A DNA stretch of 64,000 bases from an uncultured Oscillospiraceae bacterium (GTDB lineage Bacteria > Bacillota > Clostridia > Oscillospirales > Acutalibacteraceae): positions 1 through 64,000 of the forward strand of contig UQUZ01000008.1 in assembly GCA_900544375.1 (NCBI GenBank), read 5' to 3'. Shown here in pieces: positions 1 to 6,710 of this stretch. The position numbers and the translations under genes are program-made. The notes under the pieces were generated by a model. The model made no database searches and was not told the origin of the DNA. It saw only the letters and a list, made by a program, of their open reading frames with translations. The first letter of the stretch is position 1, and each line of letters opens with the position of its first letter.

Positions 1-1
1 G

Positions 2-193
2 GAGGATTTGCTGCATCGGCCGCAAGCCCGCCGGCTGTTGGAAACCGGCGCTTTTGACCGTGTGGTAATGCTCGCGGGCGGCGGGTTGCCCGGCCGGATT
101 TCGCAAATCTATAGGGCGGAGGAACTGATTGATGAAATATGTGGGGATGTCCTGCGTTCTGGTTGCTTGTATCGGGATGGGTCAATATTTTAG
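2..193 (+). CDS. spoIIIAA: Stage III sporulation protein AA, C-terminal fragment (partial, runs off left edge)
   Basis: Only the last 63 codons are in the window, so the start and the ATPase core lie upstream. The visible tail contains an RVV-L...PG-I-IY pattern that fits the end of SpoIIIAA, the cytoplasmic ATPase of the SpoIIIA-SpoIIQ channel between mother cell and forespore. The call rests mainly on position: it is followed directly by spoIIIAB and the rest of the operon. The reading frame runs 62 bases past the spoIIIAB start, so the two genes overlap and are probably translationally coupled. The last 25 residues extend beyond the conserved tail and could be a lineage-specific extension. 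Confidence 0.75.
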   Translation, partial: EDLLHRPQARRLLETGAFDRVVMLAGGGLPGRISQIYRAEELIDEICGDVLRSGCLYRDGSIF

Positions 194-641
194 TGTGGCA
201 GCCATCCGTAGAATCCGCGCGCTGGAGCAGGTGCTCCTGCTGCTCAATGCGATACAAAGCGAGCTCTCCTATTGCCGCACTCCTGTACGGGAGCTGATGC
301 ATCGGTTGTCCCTGCGCGAAGAATTCTCGGAGCTCCCGTTTCTGCGGGAATGCAGCCGGATGTGCGGCCTGGAGATTCCGTTCCCACAAGCTTGGAGCAA
401 AGCTTTGGGAGAACGCGCGCAGTTAGGGCCTCTGCGGCGAGAAGATATCAATTTGTTGCTCGCATTCGGCTCTCAGCTGGGCACCACGGATCTCAACGGG
501 CAGGTCAGCCTCTGTCGGCTCTATGTGCAGTTATTTGAGGAGCGGCTGACACAGGCACGGGAGTGGAAGAGCAAATATGCTAAACTATACCTCAGCCTCG
601 GCGTTTTAGGCGGCCTTCTGGCCTGGATCCTTTTTCTATAA
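132..641 (+). CDS. spoIIIAB: Stage III sporulation protein AB
   Basis: This 169-residue protein has the SpoIIIAB plan: an N-terminal hydrophobic segment (about residues 2-20), a central helical part with acidic and arginine-rich helices, and a C-terminal hydrophobic segment (last 20 residues, LGVLGGLLAWILFL). It belongs to the mother-cell membrane channel complex built during engulfment. I chose the ATG at 132 over the TTG three bases upstream because GGGCGGAGGAA sits about 7 bases before it. It overlaps the end of spoIIIAA and leads into spoIIIAC 69 bases later. The protein resembles type II secretion GspF subunits in the family as known. Confidence 0.92.
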   Translation: MKYVGMSCVLVACIGMGQYFSVAAIRRIRALEQVLLLLNAIQSELSYCRTPVRELMHRLSLREEFSELPFLRECSRMCGLEIPFPQAWSKALGERAQLGPLRREDINLLLAFGSQLGTTDLNGQVSLCRLYVQLFEERLTQAREWKSKYAKLYLSLGVLGGLLAWILFL

Positions 642-710
642 AAGACCGGGGAAAAGAGACACAGCTTCGCTAGTTCCACGCAGAATTTGACAAATGGAGG
701 AAGATTAAAA

Positions 711-905
711 ATGGATGTGAATTTTATTTTTAAGATCGCTGCCATTGGTATTATTGTCGCAGTCCTCAACCAATTGCTGACCCGTTCCGGGCGAGAAGAA
801 TATGCGATGATTACAACGCTTGCGGGGCTGGTCGTTGTGTTGATGATGATCGTCCCGCAGATTGGTAATCTGTTTCAATATATCAAATCGATTTTTGGGT
901 TATAA
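711..905 (+). CDS. spoIIIAC: Stage III sporulation protein AC
   Basis: A 64-residue membrane protein with two hydrophobic helices (about residues 5-22 and 35-52) joined by a short polar loop (TRSGREEYA), which is the SpoIIIAC pattern and length. It forms part of the mother-cell channel base. The start at ATG 711 is backed by GGAGG about 12 bases upstream; a longer frame from 687 would put that ribosome binding site inside the gene. It lies 5 bases before spoIIIAD, so the two are likely cotranslated. Confidence 0.93.
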   Translation: MDVNFIFKIAAIGIIVAVLNQLLTRSGREEYAMITTLAGLVVVLMMIVPQIGNLFQYIKSIFGL

Positions 906-910
906 ACGAT

Positions 911-1300
911 ATGGATATTGTAAAAATTGTTGCAATTGCGATCGTGTGTGCACTGCTGTGTGCGGTGCTCAAGCAGTATAAGCCGGAGTTCGCCATCGTT
1001 GTGCAGCTTGCTGCATCCGTATTTATTTTATTGCTCATTGCTTCGGCAATGGGGGATCTCATAAGCGCAGTGAAAGATTTGATCAATGGCTCGGGGATCA
1101 ATACCGAATATCTTACACTGCTGCTCAAAGCGCTCGGTGTATCCGTTCTGACTCAATTGGCAGCAGATGCTTGCCGCGACAGCGGGGAAACTGCGCTTTC
1201 CAATAAAGTGGAGTTGGCAGGCAAGGTGACGATCCTCTTACTTTGCCTGCCCCTTGTGAAAGCCATGATCCAACTGTCGGCCGGACTGATAAAAGGATAA
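911..1300 (+). CDS. spoIIIAD: Stage III sporulation protein AD
   Basis: A 129-residue integral membrane protein with about four hydrophobic segments. The central stretch (LTLLLKALGVSVLTQLAADACRD) is the signature part of SpoIIIAD, a component of the SpoIIIA channel. It starts 5 bases after the spoIIIAC stop without a clear ribosome binding site of its own, which suggests coupling. Length matches the family. Confidence 0.93.
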   Translation: MDIVKIVAIAIVCALLCAVLKQYKPEFAIVVQLAASVFILLLIASAMGDLISAVKDLINGSGINTEYLTLLLKALGVSVLTQLAADACRDSGETALSNKVELAGKVTILLLCLPLVKAMIQLSAGLIKG

Positions 1301-1306
1301 GGATTT

Positions 1307-2437
1307 ATGAAAAAATTTCGAATGATAGCGATGGCATTGCTCTTGTTTGCATTATTAACCGTTCCGGTGTCGGCCATGCAAGAGGATTCCACTCAAAGCC
1401 AACTGGAAGCCTATGGGACCGTCGAGTTGTTTGACGATCTGCCGCAGGAAACGCGCGCGCTTTTTGAAGAGCTTGGCATTGAGGAGATCGATTTTAACAC
1501 GCTGTTTCAGACATCGCCGCGTGCCCTTGTGGAGATGTTTCTGAATTTGCTACAGGGAAAGCTCAACAATCCTCTAAAAACGGCGTTGCAAATTCTTGGG
1601 GTTTTAATCCTGCTTGCGGTTGCAGAATCTTTTATAGAAGAAAAAAGCAGTCAGGCCAATAAGGGGATGGCGTTACTCTCAGCCTTGTTTTTATCGATCG
1701 TTTTGGTGCCGCAGGTGATGGATTGCCTTTCGCATACCTGCGCGGCTATCAGCCTGAGCAGTAATTTTATGCTGGCTTTTATTCCCGTATATGCGGCGAT
1801 CGTGGCGGCGAGTGGAAATCCGGCGCTCGCTCTGAGCTCGCAGACGCTTTTGTTTGGCTTTGCCCAGGCGATCGCGCAGTTTTCCTCCGTTTTTCTAAAG
1901 CCGTCTATTGGAATTTTGCTGGCCTTGAGTATGGTCAGCACGCTTTCTCCGATTTTCGATTGGAATGGAATCACCAATATCATCAAAAAAGCGGTTACGA
2001 TCACACTCGGCTTTCTATCCACTGTTTTTGTCGGGCTCCTATCGATCAAAGGCCTTCTTGCGGGCGCTGCCGACAGCGCTGTGGCGAAGGGCGCTAAATT
2101 TTTGATTGGCAGCTTTGTGCCGGTGGTGGGGGGAGCGGTTAGCGATGCGCTCGGCTCGATTGTCAGCTCATTGAGTCTGGTGCGTGGAGCTACAGGAGCA
2201 TTTGGAATTTTGGCGGTTCTGCTCATTGCACTCCCTGTTTTTGCCGAGCTGCTTTTGTGGCTGATGACACTGAATTTATGTGCGGTAGGGGCCGATTTGT
2301 TTGGGCAGGGGAAAGCGGCTACCCTGTTGCGCAGCGTTGCATCCGCTCTGGTTATTTTAGGGGCGATTCTGTTGTTTAATGCAGTGCTTCTGATTATTTC
2401 CACTGCCCTGATGCTTTCAGTCAAAGCTGGAACATAA
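1307..2437 (+). CDS. spoIIIAE: Stage III sporulation protein AE
   Basis: A 376-residue protein with an N-terminal signal peptide (MKKF... to VSAM, about residues 1-24), a short extracytoplasmic part, then six to eight transmembrane helices. The hydrophobic core and the GAADSAVAKGAKF / VPVVGGAVSDALGS segments are typical of SpoIIIAE, the largest membrane subunit of the channel. AAGGAT lies just upstream of ATG 1307, 6 bases after spoIIIAD. Confidence 0.94.
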   Translation: MKKFRMIAMALLLFALLTVPVSAMQEDSTQSQLEAYGTVELFDDLPQETRALFEELGIEEIDFNTLFQTSPRALVEMFLNLLQGKLNNPLKTALQILGVLILLAVAESFIEEKSSQANKGMALLSALFLSIVLVPQVMDCLSHTCAAISLSSNFMLAFIPVYAAIVAASGNPALALSSQTLLFGFAQAIAQFSSVFLKPSIGILLALSMVSTLSPIFDWNGITNIIKKAVTITLGFLSTVFVGLLSIKGLLAGAADSAVAKGAKFLIGSFVPVVGGAVSDALGSIVSSLSLVRGATGAFGILAVLLIALPVFAELLLWLMTLNLCAVGADLFGQGKAATLLRSVASALVILGAILLFNAVLLIISTALMLSVKAGT

Positions 2438-2452
2438 AAAGGAGGAGAAGAG

Positions 2453-2935
2453 ATGGAAACACTGCAAAGCTGGGCGCTGTGCATCACGTTCAGCGCTGTT
2501 GGCGCTTTGCTGGTGCATGCGCTCGTGCCGAAGGGCGCAACGGAAAAGGCTATTCGGGTTATGATCTCGCTGTTTTTGTTATCCGCAATTCTATCGCCGT
2601 TTTTATCCGGAAAAGGGATTACGCTCACGTTGCCGGATCAGGGCACAGGAGATCTGGAGGCGCAGGTGGAAGCGGCGCAGGAAAAAATAAATCTTACCCT
2701 TGTTCAGCAGGCGCGCCAGAAAATTGAAGAAGCGGCGAAGCTCTCGCTTGCAGAAATCGGCGTCACGGAGGCGGAAATTCAGGTGGACATGGATATTGCG
2801 GAAGATTCCATCATATCTATAACAGAGCTTAAAGTTTTTTTATCCGACGTTCAGGCCGGTAGAGAACGCTTGATTCAGGAGGCATTGGAGAAAAAACTCG
2901 GCTGCCCCGTAACAGTAGAGCTCGAAGGGGATTAA
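2453..2935 (+). CDS. spoIIIAF: Stage III sporulation protein AF
   Basis: A 160-residue protein with two N-terminal transmembrane helices (about residues 5-25 and 33-50) and a soluble C-terminal domain with a ring-building-motif-like alternation of helix and strand. This is the SpoIIIAF arrangement. AGGAGGAG lies 6 bases before ATG 2453. It sits between spoIIIAE and spoIIIAG as in other spore formers. Confidence 0.92.
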   Translation: METLQSWALCITFSAVGALLVHALVPKGATEKAIRVMISLFLLSAILSPFLSGKGITLTLPDQGTGDLEAQVEAAQEKINLTLVQQARQKIEEAAKLSLAEIGVTEAEIQVDMDIAEDSIISITELKVFLSDVQAGRERLIQEALEKKLGCPVTVELEGD

Positions 2936-2965
2936 GCCGCATTGCAATTGAAAGCAAAGGAATGG

Positions 2966-3550
2966 ATGACAATGAAAAAAAACATGGGAGAAAAAGGCCG
3001 GAAACTGATGGATGCAATCAAAGCCGATAAAAAAATCACATTGATCGTATGTATCGGTCTATTGGGTATGCTGCTGTTGTTGGCCTCAGAGTTTATCCAT
3101 CTGCCGAAAAAGCAGGAGGCGGAAACACCCTCCGAAAACATACAGACAGAATATAGCTATGCGGAAGATCTTGAAAAACGGTTGACCAATATCGTGTCCT
3201 CCATCAGCGGAGCAGGAAAGACGAAGGTGATGGTCACGTTAGAAAACGGCGTGGAATCTGTATATGCCGCAGACGAAAAGCAGTCGGTCGAACGCAGCAG
3301 CGGGGAAAAAACCGGAGGAGTTGAGGTCAATGAAAAAAGTAATACAGAGAATGAGTATATCATCCTGCAATCGAACGGCAGCAGAGATGAAGGTTTGGTC
3401 ATCAAGGTGATCCAACCCAAAATCCGAGGTGTCGCAATTGTTTGCGAAGGCGGTGACTCCGCCTATGTCCAGCAGCGGATCACGCAGGCTGTAACGGCTG
3501 TGTTGGATATCGGCGCATCCCGCGTCAGTATTGCACGTATGGCAGATTAG
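2966..3550 (+). CDS. spoIIIAG: Stage III sporulation protein AG
   Basis: A 194-residue protein with one transmembrane helix near residues 25-45 and an extracytoplasmic domain containing LEKRLTNIVSSISGAGKTKVMVTLE, the conserved ring-forming part of SpoIIIAG. In the family it multimerises into a large ring in the intermembrane space. Three starts are possible (TTG 2942, ATG 2966, ATG 2972); AAAGGA at 2956-2961 supports either ATG, and I took the first. Its stop is followed by an unusually long 276-base gap before spoIIIAH, which carries a repeat element. Confidence 0.92.
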   Translation: MTMKKNMGEKGRKLMDAIKADKKITLIVCIGLLGMLLLLASEFIHLPKKQEAETPSENIQTEYSYAEDLEKRLTNIVSSISGAGKTKVMVTLENGVESVYAADEKQSVERSSGEKTGGVEVNEKSNTENEYIILQSNGSRDEGLVIKVIQPKIRGVAIVCEGGDSAYVQQRITQAVTAVLDIGASRVSIARMAD

Positions 3551-3562
3551 GAGGTGAAAAGA

Positions 3563-3616
3563 GTGTGTTTGAAATATACCGGATGGGAAGTTTTGAATGA
3601 ACACCGCTGTAAATAG
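3563..3616 (+). CDS. Possible 17-residue micro-ORF or remnant of an old gene start
   Basis: A very strong ribosome binding site (AGGAGGTGA at 3550-3558) right after the spoIIIAG stop drives no known gene. The first frame it serves begins with GTG at 3563 and ends at TAG 3614, giving 17 residues (reads MCLKYTGWEVLNEHRCK). It may be a leader peptide, or the original spoIIIAH initiation region separated from its gene by an insertion. I cannot tell which; no homology is recognised. Confidence 0.25.
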   Translation: MCLKYTGWEVLNEHRCK

Positions 3617-3761
3617 ACTTTGGATGCGCCCTGATTCCCTTGTGCCTGCGCGAACGGGACTGACTCGCCGCGCTTATGATAAATTGATGAAAGCACCTTG
3701 TATGGAAAGGACTGATCTTCGGCTTAAAAGATTCATCTTTCAACCGGATAAGCTCCACTTA

Positions 3762-3825
3762 AAATTTTGGCGGCGCCAGAACCGCGCGCTCCCGCGGGCC
3801 GGCGCAAGAAAGGAATGGTCATAAG
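3762..3825 (+). repeat. 64-bp structured repeat, copy 1 (before spoIIIAH)
   Basis: This block matches 41413-41476 base for base in length (64) and at about three quarters of positions. It contains two hairpins: TTTTGGC-N3-GCCAGAA and CCGC-N8-GCGG, then GGCGCAAGAAAGGAATGG and CATAAG, which places AAAGGA just ahead of the spoIIIAH start. In the other copy the loops differ but the stems are kept, including one G-U pair. The terminal AGAAAGGAATGGTCATAAG recurs exactly before xseA. Confidence 0.75.
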
Positions 3826-3826
3826 T

Positions 3827-4426
3827 ATGAGTATGTCAATTGGAAAAAGGCAAATTGTTCTCGCAACCCTGGTGGTTGCGCTCGGCGCAGCGGTGTTTGT
3901 TAATTGGTATTATACGAAGCCGGATGCGGAAAAAGCGAACACCGGCGTGACCGTTACCGAGGAGGTAACGCAGGCTGCGGGCAATTTGGGGGATGCGCTT
4001 CTCGTCAATTCCAGCTCAGTGTCCTCACAGAGTAACACGAAGGAAACCAAAGCGCAGCAGGCTCAGGCGCAAGTGGAAGATGAATATTTCGCACAGGCTC
4101 GGCTCAACCGCTCCACAGCGCACGACAAAGCGGCCGAAGCGCTCAAAAAAACAATTGAAGATAGCAAATCCTCCTCAGAAGCTGTAAAAACCGCCACGCA
4201 GGAGCTTGGGGAGCTTTCCAAGGCGATCAAGCTGGAGGCCGATACGGAAAACCTAATCAACGCAAAGATCGGCAGCCCCTGTGTGGTGGTCATCGGCAGC
4301 AATACAGCACAGGTTGTAGTTGGAAAAGGGGTATTGAAGGATGCCATTACCGTGCAGATTAAAGAGATCGTGCTCAAGCAGACTGGCTTTTCTGTAGAAA
4401 ACGTTACGATTATGGAAGCGAAATAG
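3827..4426 (+). CDS. spoIIIAH: Stage III sporulation protein AH
   Basis: A 199-residue protein with a short cytoplasmic N-terminus, one transmembrane helix (about residues 9-27, IVLATLVVALGAAVFVNW), a low-complexity Ser/Gln linker, and a C-terminal YscJ/FliF-like domain (DEYFAQARLNRSTAHDKA to VENVTIMEAK). SpoIIIAH pairs across the intermembrane space with forespore SpoIIQ. Upstream in-frame codons to 3767 exist but lie inside the 64-bp repeat and its ribosome binding site, so ATG 3827 (or 3833) is preferred. This is the last gene of the spoIIIA operon. Confidence 0.93.
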   Translation: MSMSIGKRQIVLATLVVALGAAVFVNWYYTKPDAEKANTGVTVTEEVTQAAGNLGDALLVNSSSVSSQSNTKETKAQQAQAQVEDEYFAQARLNRSTAHDKAAEALKKTIEDSKSSSEAVKTATQELGELSKAIKLEADTENLINAKIGSPCVVVIGSNTAQVVVGKGVLKDAITVQIKEIVLKQTGFSVENVTIMEAK

Positions 4427-4494
4427 CTGCTTTTTTAGCGCTGTACGGGCATCCAAGCCTGTGTGAAAGCAAAAAATGGTTGTGTCTTTCCGCT

Positions 4495-4641
4495 TTTGTG
4501 GTATAATAGCTTCAAACAGAGTTTGAAGCATTAGAAAAATGTCGGTCGGCGCGAAACGCCTCCTGCCGCAGAGCGGCAATGCCATTTTTCGTAGAGAGTT
4601 TTTGCACATATGGTATAATAGCTTCAAACAGAGTTTAAAGC
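4495..4641 (+). repeat. Dispersed double-promoter/palindrome element, copy A
   Basis: Two near-identical units each read TGnTATAATA followed directly by a 21-bp palindrome GCTTCAAAC-N3-GTTTGAAGC. The -10 boxes are at 4502-4507 and 4614-4619; the palindromes at 4509-4529 and 4621-4641 (the second with one changed base). Between them AAAAATG (4535-4541) pairs with CATTTTT (4583-4589), enclosing hairpins GGCG-N5-CGCC (4548-4560) and GCCGC-N3-GCGGC (4565-4577). A second copy lies inverted at 24345-24497. The element points at the asp23-like gene 135 bases downstream. Nothing else is seen in the 4427-4776 gap. Confidence 0.85.
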
Positions 4642-4776
4642 ATTAGAAAAATGAGTTGCAAGGCTTCAGGTTCTGCAAATTGGAAAATTCCTGAGGCAAG
4701 CTTTTCGCCAAGCAAAGGCAAATGGTACATTATGTTTTCTGATTCTTGCCAGCAGGCGGGAGAATGGAAGGATTTT

Positions 4777-5151
4777 ATGGACGATATGAAGAAACAGGAC
4801 GTTGTCAGCGGCCTTGTGATTTCCGAAGAGGTGATCGCCGCGATCGCTTTAAATGCTGCAAAGGATGTCGAGGGTGTGAGCGGCTTCGCGGCTCGGCCCA
4901 GAGATCTGCAAGCGCTTCTCCATATTGGAGATGATATGCTGAAATCTGTGCGCGTATGGGTCAATGAAAACGAAATTAAGCTTCATTTATACTTATTGCT
5001 CAAAGGCGGCACAAAAATCCCGGCTGTCTCCGCTCAGGTGCAGCGCGCCGTCAAAAATGCGGTGCAGAATATGACAGGGCGGGTTGTCACTAAGGTGAAT
5101 ATCAGCATTGTCGGGGTTGACTTTTCTGAGATCGCGCAAGCGCAAAAGTGA
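4777..5151 (+). CDS. Asp23/Gls24 family envelope stress-response protein
   Basis: A 124-residue protein with the Asp23 fold pattern: GLVISEEVIAAIALNAAKDVEGV near the N-terminus, a VRVWVNENEIKLHLYLLLKGGTKIP middle, and VQRAVKNAVQNMTGRVVTKVNISIVGVDF at the end. In this gene position (before nusB) it corresponds to the YqhY/YloU group, thought to act at the membrane in envelope or lipid homeostasis. GGAAGGA ends 4 bases before ATG 4777; the frame is open up to 4651 but has no ribosome binding site there. It is preceded by the double-promoter element. Confidence 0.88.
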   Translation: MDDMKKQDVVSGLVISEEVIAAIALNAAKDVEGVSGFAARPRDLQALLHIGDDMLKSVRVWVNENEIKLHLYLLLKGGTKIPAVSAQVQRAVKNAVQNMTGRVVTKVNISIVGVDFSEIAQAQK

Positions 5152-5304
5152 GTTTTAAGCCCTCTGCAACGTGGGGAGGAGCAAAAGGCGTTTTATGCGG
5201 CAAGCCTTCAGAAGCCAGTGCAGTTTCGGAGGTTTTCCCGGGAAAGGCCGGTTTGTTTTCTCAGCTGTGGAGGGCTGATTTTATTGAAAAAGTGGAGGAC
5301 AAGC

Positions 5305-5709
5305 ATGACCAGACGGCAGGCAAGAGAACAGGCGTTTACTTTAATTTTTGAAAAATCTTTTCATCCGGAGATCACGGTGGAAGAAATGATCTCCATGGCT
5401 GTAGAGGCGCGCTATCTGCAAACGGATGAATTCGCGGTTTTGCTTGCCAAAACGGCAGATGAGCAGCAGCCGGAGATTGATTCCATCATCGAAAATAATG
5501 CGATCGGGTGGAAGAAAGACCGTATTTCCCGCGTTTCTCTCTCTCTGCTGCGGCTTGCTTTGTGTGAGATGCTGTTTATTGAGGAAGTGCCGACGAACGT
5601 TTCCATCAATGAGGCTGTTGAGCTTGCGAAGCTCTATGCTTCACAGGAGGATGCCGCTTTTATCAACGGTGTGCTCGGCGCAGCTGCACGAAAGCTTGAG
5701 GCACAGTGA
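5305..5709 (+). CDS. nusB: Transcription antitermination factor NusB
   Basis: A 134-residue protein starting MTRRQAREQAFTLIFE, the usual NusB opening, with an all-helical body ending VELAKLYASQEDAAFINGVLGAA, the conserved C-terminal part. NusB binds boxA with NusE (S10) for rRNA antitermination. AGTGGAGGA precedes ATG 5305. Its stop overlaps the next start (TGATG), indicating translational coupling. The 150 bases upstream hold no credible gene. Confidence 0.95.
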   Translation: MTRRQAREQAFTLIFEKSFHPEITVEEMISMAVEARYLQTDEFAVLLAKTADEQQPEIDSIIENNAIGWKKDRISRVSLSLLRLALCEMLFIEEVPTNVSINEAVELAKLYASQEDAAFINGVLGAAARKLEAQ

Positions 5710-6671
5710 TGAAAGGTTATCTCGGAATTGATACAAGCAACTATACCACTTCCACAGCGGTCTATTGCCCGGAACATGATCTGGTGCTGCAAAAAAAGAA
5801 GCTTTTGCCGGTTCCGGCGGGTGCGCTTGGGCTGCGGCAGAGCGATGCAGTGTTTCATCACACGGTTCAACTTCCTCAACTTCTGGAGGAGCTTTCAGCG
5901 GAATTTGGCGGAGAAATTCGCGCAGTTGCCGTATCCAACGCGCCACGGGATGCGGAGGGCTCCTATATGCCCTGTTTTTTGGCCGGGATGTCTGCTGCGC
6001 GTGCGATTGCGTCTTTTTTAAAGGTGCCGCTGTATTTTTTTTCTCACCAGAGCGGCCATATTGCCGCGGCGCTCTATAGCGCGGGTCGGCTCTCCTATTT
6101 TGAGCGGCCCTTCTATGCGTTTCACGTTTCCGGTGGGACGACGGAGGCGCTTTTAGTGCGCCCCAATGCAGCGCAGATCTTTGAAAAGGAGCTGCTGGCG
6201 CAATCCCTTGATTTAAAGGCGGGGCAGGCGATTGACCGTGTCGGGGGAATGCTTGGCCTTCCCTTTCCTGCTGGTGCGGAGCTCGACCGGCTTGCGCAGC
6301 AATCGAAGCGGCGCTTTCTCGTCAAGCCGTCGATGAAGGGCGCGAACTGCTGCCTTTCCGGAATTCAAAATCAGTGCCAAAAAATGCTTCATGCGGGCGA
6401 GTGCAGGGAGGATATCGCTCGTTTCTGCATCGAAAGCGTTTTAGCGGCCATCGATGCGATGGCGGAAGAACTGCTTCGGCAGGATGGAACGTATCCGTTC
6501 CTTTTTGCGGGCGGCGTGATGTCAAACCGCGTGATCCGTGATGCAATTATCCAAAAGTATGATGCGAGTTTTGCGGAGCCGTCCTTTTCCTGCGACAATG
6601 CAGCGGGAATTGCTGTGCTGGCGGCAGCGCAGGAAAAAAATCTGCCTCGGGAACAGCAAGCTGGAATTTAA
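5709..6671 (+). CDS. Kae1/TsaD-like M22-family protein (TsaD paralogue)
   Basis: A 320-residue actin-like ATPase of the Kae1/TsaD/YgjD family. It has YLGIDTSNYTTSTAV at the N-terminus, the metal-binding HQSGH near residue 117, FHVSGGTTE, the DRVGGMLGLPFP loop and a C-terminal CDNAAGIAVLA in place of the usual DNAAMIA. Canonical TsaD makes t6A at tRNA position 37 together with TsaB and TsaE, both present at 23.2-24.3 kb. The differences from canonical TsaD and the location after nusB suggest the clostridial paralogue, whose role I do not know. ATG 5709 overlaps the nusB stop. Confidence 0.8.
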   Translation: MKGYLGIDTSNYTTSTAVYCPEHDLVLQKKKLLPVPAGALGLRQSDAVFHHTVQLPQLLEELSAEFGGEIRAVAVSNAPRDAEGSYMPCFLAGMSAARAIASFLKVPLYFFSHQSGHIAAALYSAGRLSYFERPFYAFHVSGGTTEALLVRPNAAQIFEKELLAQSLDLKAGQAIDRVGGMLGLPFPAGAELDRLAQQSKRRFLVKPSMKGANCCLSGIQNQCQKMLHAGECREDIARFCIESVLAAIDAMAEELLRQDGTYPFLFAGGVMSNRVIRDAIIQKYDASFAEPSFSCDNAAGIAVLAAAQEKNLPREQQAGI

Positions 6672-6709
6672 ATTTTTAACTTGCTCGCAGAGAAAGGAAT
6701 GGTCATAAG
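6670..6709 (+). repeat. Shortened copy 3 of the 64-bp repeat (before xseA)
   Basis: AAATTTTT at the left and AGAAAGGAATGGTCATAAG at the right match the two ends of the 64-bp repeat, but the hairpin-forming middle is missing. The 19 right-end bases are identical to copy 1 and end 1 base before the xseA ATG. It supplies the xseA ribosome binding site (AAAGGA). Confidence 0.55.
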
Positions 6710-6710
6710 C

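Noticed and set aside
1651..2628. 325-residue reverse ORF opposite spoIIIAE and spoIIIAF
   Set aside because: It is the antisense shadow of two well-supported genes; no start signal.
3597..3824. 75-residue ORF between spoIIIAG and spoIIIAH
   Set aside because: No ribosome binding site, runs through the 64-bp repeat, and its composition is not protein-like.
4509..4529. 21-bp palindrome as rho-independent terminator
   Set aside because: No T-tract follows and it lies directly after a -10 box, which fits an operator or 5' stem better.
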